A stretch of 64,000 nt of DNA, taken from Trichosphaerium sp. ATCC 40318 (lineage: Eukaryota; Discosea; Flabellinia; Trichosidae). The DNA lies in contig JALMLS010000277.1 in NCBI GenBank assembly GCA_038496445.1, forward strand, positions 186,001 through 250,000, read 5' to 3'. Both the position numbers and the translations under genes were made by a program. The notes beneath the pieces were generated by a model. It searched no databases. It saw nothing but the letters and a program-made list of their open reading frames with translations, and was not told the DNA's origin. Below, piece by piece: positions 13,630 to 22,197 of this stretch; within the stretch, counting starts at the first letter, position 1, and the number at the start of each line of letters is the position of its first letter.

Positions 13630-14082
13630 ATGATTAGCTCAACCTTCTTACTCTCGCTTTCCTTTCTCATTTGTTTGGCCTTCATTCATGCGAACGCGGA
13701 AGATACCTTCATTGTGACTCAGACAACAAGCGGACCAAACGACGGTACCAACTCACACGTTAGATACAGATATGTCTACACTGATGGTACCCACTCAGCA
13801 TGGAGCGACCACGTAGATGACCTAAATAGAAACGACTACCAGCTTGGTGCTCGCGATCACTTCCGTATGAGAGATCAACCATCAAAGGATCCAAACAAAG
13901 TATTGGATGGCGTAGAGCTGTACATTCTTGGTAACGATGGATGGAGGTTTTCTGAAATCTACATCTACAATTCTTATTTGTTCTGTTGGACTGGTGTTGA
14001 AGCCATTGACGGTAACGGTAGTGGCGGTCCAAGTGCTATTCTTACAAACAATGGAAACTGCGATCTCGGTTGTATCAACTAG
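13630..14082 (+). CDS. Secreted PLAT/LH2-like single-domain protein
   Basis: Intronless, 150 residues. A clear signal peptide (MISSTFLLSLSFLICLAFIH, cleaved near ANA) precedes a beta-sandwich-like domain: DTFIVTQTTSGPNDGTNSHV, a W-S-D-H-V-DD stretch, NDYQLGARDHF, LDGVELYILGNDGW and a C-terminal pair of cysteines. The spacing of 'GTD...W...LDD....NDF..G..D.F...LG....I.....GW....I.V' resembles PLAT/LH2 domains, so I call it PLAT-like by pattern only. The domain is about 85% identical to the C-terminal half of the protein at 15199-15993, its tandem duplicate. A TAATAAA-type poly(A) signal lies at 14105. Probably an extracellular or lumenal binding protein. Confidence 0.7.
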   Translation: MISSTFLLSLSFLICLAFIHANAEDTFIVTQTTSGPNDGTNSHVRYRYVYTDGTHSAWSDHVDDLNRNDYQLGARDHFRMRDQPSKDPNKVLDGVELYILGNDGWRFSEIYIYNSYLFCWTGVEAIDGNGSGGPSAILTNNGNCDLGCIN

Positions 14083-14104
14083 TACCAACCTAATACTTGC
14101 TTTA

Positions 14105-14110
14105 AATAAA
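14105..14110 (+). terminator. Poly(A) signal AATAAA
   Basis: AATAAA 23 bp after the stop of the first PLAT-like gene, inside a 3' flank (CTAATACTTGCTTTAAATAA) conserved after the second copy as well. Confidence 0.55.
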
Positions 14111-14980
14111 GCCCCTCACTTCATCAATTGTTTTTTTCTTCTATGCATTTTTACTCTCTTTTTTTGTTTGTACTTGTAATGGGTACAAACAATTCTCGTT
14201 CACAGTTATACTTGTTCATTGGAGATATAGTTACTTCGTGCTACACAAAAAATTTAGCTAAAGTACAGTACTGGTTGTATTGACTTGTCATAATGCTTGT
14301 TGCCCTTTACACCAATATTAGCCATCAGAGGATGATGTAAATACAAGCGCTAACATCACGTTCGCTAACAGATAATTCATTGTAAGCAACACCTAGTTTT
14401 AAAGGCAAGCTTCTATGGAATCGTTCTACCTCAAGATAACACGATACACTTTATTTCATTCGTCAAATACTGGATAGTAGTGAAATACTACATCACTAAT
14501 GTCACACAACACAATTGTGTTGTATTAAGTATTTATGGCAACTTTACACATCATTTAAAACTTGATTGTAGTTTCCAGTACTGCGTAACACTACCAAGGC
14601 CAAGTACCAGATTTTTAAAGTACACGCGTGATTACGAAAGTAATTGTATTTATATTACAGAAGCTAAGAATAATTAGAAGAACAACATAGGGTGCAACAG
14701 TTTAGCTAAAAATTATCTATTCAGAAAAAAACACAGACGTCAGAAATCTGACAGCATTCCCATATGTATAGTAGATTCAATCGAATAAATTGACCATTTA
14801 CAAGCGCACACATATTGCCAACCAAGTCGAGAGAGCCATGGATCCTAAAAGGAGTTGAATCCAATATTCAATGAACTTTTCCTCTAAAAAGCACAAAAGT
14901 GATTTATGGCTTTAAACGCTCTGCAGGTATTAGGAAAATATTTGCGACTCATGTGTATTTCTAATCCTGCGCTACCTACA

Positions 14981-15065
14981 CGTGTATTCGGCGAAGGTGA
15001 GGTTTAATGAAAACCCGATGACCTGACCCTAAAAAAAGCCCCTATGTATTGTGGTATTAGGCTAA
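14981..15065 (+). promoter_or_regulatory. 85-nt conserved upstream block, copy 2
   Basis: Identical to 13398-13482, 134 bp upstream of the ATG at 15199. It contains the palindrome-poor string AAAACCCGATGACCTGACCC followed by an A run and a T-rich end. Likely cis-regulatory by position. Confidence 0.6.
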
Positions 15066-15198
15066 CCACGCCGTACTTATTTCTAAGCACTCACACCCAG
15101 TTATTAACAATCAAGTTAGTCGAACACAAATCCAATCAAACCCAACAACTTAACATACCTATTATTATCAAAACATACGAATATCAAAGCAACACGTA

Positions 15199-15993
15199 AT
15201 GACTGTCTCTAACATACTACTATCTCTTTCCCTTCTTGTTTGCCTTGCTTTCATTTATGCCGACACTTATGCTTACAACGCACTGGTCACTGGTTCAACT
15301 CTAACATGCTCTGGTTGTCGAAAGGACATGCATGCCGGTCGGTTTGTTTACTGTAATGGCAACATCGCTGGATCAACAGTTACCCATTGTGACTGGGTAG
15401 GAGGACCTGGAGAGTGCTCATTCACTCGAGACTTTTCTGTTTCAAAGGTTCAATGCCAAGAAATGTGCGACAACGACCCACGATGCGGATACTACACCAT
15501 CTACGATGACGTTACCTGTAATCTGTTTTACATGACAAGTTGTAACCTCGTACACGGTGGCGCTATTGGAGATACATACGCGAAGGCAGGACTGGTAATG
15601 GATGCACGCGAAGATACCTTCATTGTGACTCAGACAACGAATGGAGCAAACGATGGTACTGACGCACCAATTAAATACAGATACATCTACACCGATGGTT
15701 CCAAGTCAGCATGGAGCGACCACGTCGATGACCCAAACAGAAACGACTACCAAGAAGGTGCTCGAGATTACTTCTACATGAGAGATCAACCATCAAAGGA
15801 CCCAAACAAAGTATTGGATGGCGTAGAGCTGTACATTCTTGGTAACGATGGATGGAAGTTTTCTGAAATCTACATCTACAATTCTTACTTGTTCTGTTGG
15901 ACTGGTACTGAAGCCATTGACGGTAACGGTAGTGGTGGTCCAAGTGCTATTCTGACAAACAATGGAAACTGCGACATCGCATGTACCAACTAG
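15199..15993 (+). CDS. Secreted cysteine-rich (PAN/apple-like) plus PLAT-like protein
   Basis: Intronless, 264 residues. A signal peptide (MTVSNILLSLSLLVCLAFIY) precedes a Cys-rich domain at about residues 30-125, with CSGCRKDMHAGRF, CDWVGGPGECSF, then VQCQEMCDNDPRCGYYTIYD, TCNLFYM and a final Cys. The CQ..C..D..CG.Y.......C.L pattern is that of PAN/apple modules. The C-terminal ~125 residues (DTFIVTQTTNGANDGTDA onward) duplicate the protein at 13630-14082. The paralogue therefore either gained or lost the PAN-like module. Extracellular carbohydrate or protein binding is likely from the module types, by inference. Confidence 0.72.
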   Translation: MTVSNILLSLSLLVCLAFIYADTYAYNALVTGSTLTCSGCRKDMHAGRFVYCNGNIAGSTVTHCDWVGGPGECSFTRDFSVSKVQCQEMCDNDPRCGYYTIYDDVTCNLFYMTSCNLVHGGAIGDTYAKAGLVMDAREDTFIVTQTTNGANDGTDAPIKYRYIYTDGSKSAWSDHVDDPNRNDYQEGARDYFYMRDQPSKDPNKVLDGVELYILGNDGWKFSEIYIYNSYLFCWTGTEAIDGNGSGGPSAILTNNGNCDIACTN

Positions 15994-16301
15994 TACCCTA
16001 ATACTTGCTTTAAATAAAGCCCCTCACTTCATCAATTTGTTTTTTGTTTCAATTTTTGTTTTTTTTTTGTCAAATCATTCTCTTTCACAATTTTTCTATT
16101 TTTCGTTTTTTTTAAAATACCTCTCTGCAAGTTAGTAACCTTGTCGTATTAACAACGTTAACAAAGACAATGCTCCCCGATAATACAGTTGCTATAATTT
16201 GGCGCTCACAAACCAACACTCTGGTTAGCATTGAAATTTTTTACTGCTCATTACAATTACAACCAAAGGAACGTGATACAAATCTGTATTTTGTTAACGC
16301 T
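15994..16301. other. Intergenic gap between convergent genes
   Basis: 308 bp between the second PLAT-like gene and the F-box/ARM/SPRY stop, with long T runs near 16,040-16,110. No gene seen apart from the poly(A) signal listed separately. Confidence 0.35.
16013..16018 (+). terminator. Poly(A) signal AATAAA
   Basis: AATAAA 20 bp after the stop of the second PLAT-like gene, in the same conserved 3' context as the first copy. Confidence 0.55.
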
Positions 16302-19300
16302 TCACAAGGCTTCTTGAAGACCTTTATACCCACTGTTATCTGGGTCAACAGGATGTTTAAACTCTGTTTTACCAAAGTTCACTACACCCTCTGATCTTTT
16401 AAGTTGGCATGAGAAAGAAATACCAGGTCTAACACCACGTTCTCCAACAGCAAAATCTTTGTAAGCGATGCCTGAAAAAAAAAACCAATAAGTCTCCACA
16501 ACAGAGAAAAAGAAAGAAAAGATCGTCTATAGGTTAATTGCATTGTCATATTGGGCGTATAAATAGAAAATCATTGTATACTCTCTTTGTTAAATAAAGA
16601 GAATCAACGTCGTTGACAATGAGCTTGGAGGTTGGCTTGCGCAAGTTGAACCCTTCACTTTCACTTTCGAAAACTACATGTTAATTTAGACGTACCCAAG
16701 TCCTTTCCATTTATACCGAACTTCATTATCTTATTATCTAGATCAATCCAGCATTGTATAATATCACCTTTCTTCCATTTTTTTTCTGAAACAAGAGAAG
16801 TGTCAGTTTCTTTTTTTTCTGTCACAAAAAGACATTTTTTTCTTTGTTGTAAAATTCTGGATGAAATAACGGACCTTGTGTTCCATAAGGCTTTGGGTTT
16901 GTATGCCATATTTGTTTACGGTTTAAATCAACAGCCCATGAGTGCATATCATCGCCAACACCAGAACCCCAACTTGAAGAAGTAGTTCCATGGTATTTTT
17001 CAGTTGCCCAACCTGTGTTGCCAATTAATAACATTCTTGAAATCACGTGACAAAAAAAAACGACTGTACCGATTTGCATGATTTCGTTTGTTAGAATCTC
17101 AACTTCATAGTACCTAAAACGAAAGGTTAACCTAGAATAATACGAAGAAGAATTTTGAAAACATTTTTTTTGTACCATTTCCCTTCTTTAACAAAGATAC
17201 TTCCAAAGCAAGTATCAAACTGCTCACAGTTTGTACAAAACCTTAAACCATCTGTTGCCACCACTTGAAATGGTGTATGAGATATTAAGTGGACATCTGT
17301 TTTTGGATTGAACTCGGTAATACCTGTGAACTAACTTAACTCTGCACTACAACAAAGTGTTTCATCATTCCAAAAAAAAAAAGACGAGGGTGGGATTGTT
17401 ACCTTTCGTTACTTTCGTTAACGAATGTACCCATGGTTGTATCTTCTTATGGTACTGCATTGATGATAATAGAATATCTGTAATCTTTATAAGATCCTAA
17501 TTAAACAAAGGCGTTAACTGAAAGGAAAGTACCAGCCTCTTAGGTTGTTAAGTTTGGTACCTCTGATTTCAAAGCGCGAACTGATGGATAGGACCAAAGG
17601 CGATGTGTAGCAAATAGTATTCGATGAAATAGTTTCTCATCCTTGGTTATAGCCACATACTTTCTTAGGCACTTCAGTGCACCATGTTTTATTACAGAAA
17701 CAGCTGTACTTTCTACAAAAAAGTGAAAAAAAAAGTATGAACAGAAAAAACCTCTCAGTTTTGATTTGTTGATGGTTGATTCCATCAACCTTACATACCT
17801 TTGTAGAAAAACGAAACTAGCATCAGTAATGATAAGAACCAATCCTCTTGTTTTTTTGAAGATAACTCCTCACAGACAGCACGTTGTAGATCATCTAAGA
17901 AGAGGTGTCAAAAAACAATGATAAAAAAATGAGAAAAGCGAGTGGGATTGGGCACCATAGTCAGCGTAGCAAAAGAGAAGCTCTTGAATATTATCAAAAA
18001 TATATGTAGCATTTTTTATGGACATATCAAGTCTAATTAATGCTTCTAAATGTTTTAATCCACCTCTCTTTACGAATTCTTCTTTTGCAAATTCTAAACC
18101 AAAAACCGTTTAATTACAGAACAAATCAAACCTCTTTTAGCTTACCACTACGACCTACAAGGAAGCATAGTATTCCAGATACTTCATCACTTTGAGGCAT
18201 CTTTTCTAGAAGTACAAAACTTCTCTCAAATCCACGTTCATTGACAAAACGAACAGCGTTTTCTTCTAAAAGATGTTTAGTGGGTATTTGTCTTTCTTTT
18301 TTTTTTAGACATCAGTACCACTCCATGAAAAATACTTTATCATAGTGTGAGTGTATCCCACTGTTTCGTCCTTGGCATTATTTTCAACCAAGTAATCACG
18401 AATATCCAAAAGTTTAGCAACAACATCATTATCCTTGATATCTTGAAATAAAAGTTGAGTATAAAGTAAGAAAATAACAAGATTTTTAAACGAATGCAAA
18501 GGATTCCTTCACTTCAAAAACCCAACTTTTATAATGGTTATGTATATAGGACATACGTTCTAAGTGAATATCTTCTCCAGAACCATTATCCACAAGAGAG
18601 TCATAGCACTCCAGTAACTTAAAAGTGACAATGAGATTACTTTTTATACAGAAAGCCGTACAACGCCAACAGTTGGTATGTCCTTGTAATGTCGTAGAGT
18701 TGATTGTAGAATAACATCACAGCATTCAGTCGTTGTAAGCTCTTGCTCACTTATTTTATCATCGATATCGTCGTTGTCATAAGCAATGTGATTAATTGCG
18801 AATGCGCCTGCGGCCTAGGTTGTAAAAATTAGAAAGAAAAATATTTTCATTGTGCTCTTTTACCTGTACTCTTAAATTATCATTGTGTGTCTTCATCAGA
18901 TCTAATAATATATCTACAACTTCTCTAGACTGTATACGGGCGACATCCTGGTTGTAGACTGCAAGAAAAGAAAACGATTTAATTTTGAAAAAAAGTTGAA
19001 TCAAAAAGAAAAGTTGTGTTTAGTACTTACTACCACAAAGGAAACAGAATCCACCAATAGTATAGCACATAGAACTTACTACATCAGGATCTTTGCTTTC
19101 TTTTAATTTATTGATAATGGTGGTAATTACTAAGGAGAAACAGTAAGTGGGAAAGCTTACGTATCTGATAATCTATTCGTACACTCAGAGTCTTTTATAT
19201 TGATATAAATGTTATCATCACCAAATTCTATTGACTTGAACTCAGGATCTAATACAAAACCTTCAACCTAGAGAGATATATTTAAATACAAACCAAAGAA

Positions 19301-20636
19301 AGTTTTCATGCATTGTTTTAGAGTTTGAATAAAAAAAAAATACATTGGCTTTTGTGAACGTTTCAGCTATCTTTGGAAACATCCAAAAACAGAAAAGCTT
19401 CACCACTATGATACACAATATTGTTTTGTATCTAAGGTTAAAAAGAGAAAATTATAAGGTTTGTTCGTACTTCGCAGTGGTAAAAGTAACTTTGTGACCC
19501 CTTTTCAATTTGTAAATGCTGTCCATTACTTGTTTCATTATTAAACACGCAAGTGTGGAAAGCACAACAACCATTTTCTTTAATAATAGCTTCATCATAT
19601 GAAAATTCAACGCCACAAACAATACCAGAAGGCGCATGCCATATGATATCAGACAACACTACCAAAATTAATAAACAAACCATTTTGTTTCAAAAAATTA
19701 AACACCAGTACAAGAGTGTCACTCTTTTACCTGTTTTGAAGGCATCTGTAGTGTCTTTCGGGGCATCTCCAAGTATTATTAAACTCTTATTGACAGTCAT
19801 GGCGCTAAAGTACTCGTCTAAAGATCTTAGTAAGCAGGTGGTTTGGTTTCTTTTTTCTTCGCTTACCATCAGCATTAATGAAAAGCAAGTCACCTTCTGA
19901 GCATTCACTAACAGCTGTTTGGTGATCTATGAATACTCGTTTACGCCTAACAGGTGCTCCATCTCTTTTCTTGAACAAAAAGTCTTTGTCTCCGTTTGGA
20001 CCAACTGCTACAACGAATGTAGACTACAACAAAAACATGTGTTAATATTATAGTAGCTACACTTAACCAAAGAATTACAAACACGTGGTGCAACCACAGA
20101 AAATGGACAAATATCAATCGAAGTGTTTTATGTATGCGCACCACATGTCTGTATTTGTCTTTTGTAGTTAGCCATGTAAAAGCGTTACCATAGAAACTAT
20201 CGGATTGATATTCTCCTTTTATCAGAAACCTGTCTATTAGAGACGCTACTGTTGCTTCGTAGTTAATTTCTGCATCGCTTTCCTCTATTGAGGCCATGAA
20301 AGAGTTTAATACGGCCGTCCTACAGTCTTTAATCTTATTTTTTTGTGTTAAGCGTCAAAATGCGTGTTTAATGACATATTTATGCGTTACAAGCGTTATG
20401 GCATTCTGTCGTTTCAATTTGTGTTTGTAGCTCTTAAAACAGACATACCATATCTCATCAGTATCTCCTAGCTCGTTCCATAGTCTACAAACGCGTATAA
20501 CGGAACATAATGATGCTCCTTTAAGAAATCCGAATGTGTGGATCTGGTAGTTAATTTAGGCTTCATATTAAACGCAAGAACGTACTAGTAACTCGATTGG
20601 AAACCGTGAGAGGTCATATACGTACGACGATGACAT
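16302..20636 (-). CDS. F-box, armadillo-repeat and SPRY-domain protein
   Basis: Predicted substrate-recruiting subunit of an SCF-type ubiquitin ligase. From the ATG at 20636: an F-box (FPIELLIHTFGFLKGAS, then VCRLWNELGDTDEIW); a SUKH- or globular-like stretch (MASIEESDAEINYEA, FFVAVGPNG-like exons); many helical exons of armadillo type (LITTIINKLKESKDPDVVSS, VVDILLDLMKTHNDNLRVQA, GAFAINHIAYDN, LAKLLDIRDYLVENN); and a C-terminal SPRY domain (FGSIFVKEGKWYYEVEI, GWATEKYHG, SWAVDLNRKQIWH, KKGDIIQCWIDLDNKI, GINGKDLG) to the stop at 16302. About 20 short introns. One junction (about 19,360-19,500) is not settled: the simplest frame stops at 19,373, whereas the ARM part resumes with FPKIAETFTKAN; two abutting genes are possible but leave no room for a promoter. 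Confidence 0.72.
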
Positions 20637-21073
20637 TTTGGCCACTATTTGCTGAAAAACACTTAACTTACAGAAATGTACCAAAGGATACGACCTTGTT
20701 ACTTCTACAACCATAATTATGGCCTCTCGTATACATGTCAGATGGTTGGCGCCTTTTTTTGACCTATTAAGTCAACTAGACTAAACAATTGACACATCAC
20801 GTGCTTCAATACTCACTATGGCTTATGGTATACGACTCTGATTTTGTTGAACTGTCGAGCCAGTAGTGAGTGATGTGCAAAGCTCATAATTCACCAAAAT
20901 GTTTCAAAAAAAAACTGTGTCAGTTTCATGACTATTGTGTTTGCTGTTTAATAATGACATTACAACATCCATTTGCGTCCACGGTAAAACCATGATAAGA
21001 AAAATAGTCCTGTCTGTAAAAGGTATTAGACATTAATCTTAAAAGGGAGAGTTTTGTAAAAATGTTAAGGTGT

Positions 21074-21667
21074 CTAGATATCTGACTGGCAGCGTTTATA
21101 CGCTATTGTACGCACGTAAAGTACAAAACCTATGATAATAAAGACAATTCCAGCTGCTTCCTTTCCAGACCTGAATATCCAAGCGCCGAAGTGAACAATG
21201 GTGATGATTGCGAGAACAAGCATACTGAGCATGTACTGTAAAGTTATGGAAAAAAAAAAATTGCAAAAAAAATGATCTGGGACGTCCATGGGCGGTTTGA
21301 CCCAGCGCTAGTTAGGATACGAACCAAATAAGCATTTTATTCTTCATAGCTGTTGCTACTATGCCAAATATACCGACTACTATCTGAAAGCAACCTATAG
21401 CGCTAGTTAATACTGTTTAAAATGCAAATAACAAACTTACCCGCAATGTACCCAAAAGGTGGCAGTTGACCCCCAAAGATAAGGTTGAGTACGCCAATGA
21501 ACTTGAAACTGTTATTTGGGACCGATAACGAGTTTAATCACAATACGTACAACTACCACAGCGCTACCTGCGAATAATAGCAATTCCATCCAGTTATAGC
21601 CAGCAACATTGATGCCGTTCACTGTTGCCTTTGCTGTTTCCTTAGCTACTTCACCTCCTGCTGACAT
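21074..21667 (-). CDS. Small four-pass membrane protein, unknown family
   Basis: About 143 residues over four exons. ATG 21667 opens MSAGGEVAKETAKATVNGIN; hydrophobic segments follow: MELLLFAGSAVVVFIGVLNL, VLTSAIGCFQIVVGIFGIVA, MLSMLVLAIITIVHFGAWIF and AAGIVFIIIGFVLYVRTIAY, ending in a short basic tail. The small size and even spacing of four helices recall MARVEL/claudin-like proteins, but no family motif is present. The intron before the third helix (21236-21320) has U12-type signals. Upstream lies the divergently transcribed C2-RhoGAP gene. Confidence 0.65.
21236..21320 (-). other. Probable U12-type GT-AG intron
   Basis: Minus-strand donor GTATCCTAAC resembles the U12 GT donor GTATCCTTT. 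TTCCATAAC, one base from the branch consensus TTCCTTAAC, lies about 9 nt before the terminal CAG. Splicing joins KMLIWF to YMLSMLVLA in phase 0. The usual GTACG/GTGCG donor of this genome is absent. Weaker than the AT-AC case because a major-class GT-AG reading is formally possible. Confidence 0.55.
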
Positions 21668-22197
21668 TTTTGTAAAATGGTAAGTGTATTTCTGACACGA
21701 ATTTTTTTTTGGCTTTAGTTAGAATTCCAAAAGTTTGAATTTCCTCTCTTGTACGCGATGGTAACTTACATTATATGAACTCTCTTAGTATTATCGTAAC
21801 CAAAGCTGACACATAATAAACCAATAAAAGCAAACCAAATTAAACACGTGACGAGTCTCGAAAAACGTTAAAGTAAAAACGCAATACTTGCAACAGGAGT
21901 ACAAACACAATTTTATTTCGTACTATCATATCTGGATTAATATTTCTACAACTGACCTTTAGGCATTACCCTTGCGTTCCGAAATTTTTATCCACCTTCT
22001 TTGAACTGCACACAAAATGCACAGTGGGTTTTTCCGTTTCTGATAAAACCTGCACACGGTCCATGAATACTGAGTAAAGGGTAATCTCAAATCGCGATAA
22101 CAAATCTCAGAAGCATTATTTGTTTCACGTACTTTGTGAATTATTCTGCAGTACCTCTTGGGTAGGAAGTACTTCCTTGCTAACGTGTTTAAAAACA
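21668..22197. other. Intergenic gap between divergent genes
   Basis: About 530 bp between the four-pass membrane protein start (21667, minus) and the C2-RhoGAP start (22198, plus). An 84-codon minus-strand frame at 21959-22213 overlaps it; it has no recognisable motif and overlaps the RhoGAP start, so I do not call it. Confidence 0.4.

Larger units (their letters stand above)
14083..15198. repeat. Spacer between the PLAT-like pair; second copy of the duplicated flank
   Basis: About 1.1 kb with no supportable gene. Its right two thirds (14,460-15,190) repeat the flank at about 12,480-13,622 in direct orientation with substitutions and indels, apart from the perfect 85-nt block. This marks a tandem duplication unit of roughly 1.7 kb. 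Confidence 0.6.

Noticed and set aside
13760-14032. 90-codon minus-strand frame, repeated at 15671-15943
   Set aside because: Antisense shadow of the two PLAT-like genes; its conservation follows from the duplication of the sense genes.
20682-20694. Lone minus-strand GTATCCTTTGG, a perfect U12 donor
   Set aside because: It lies upstream of the F-box gene ATG; no branch site with a matching acceptor follows, so it may be chance or a 5' UTR intron I cannot demonstrate.
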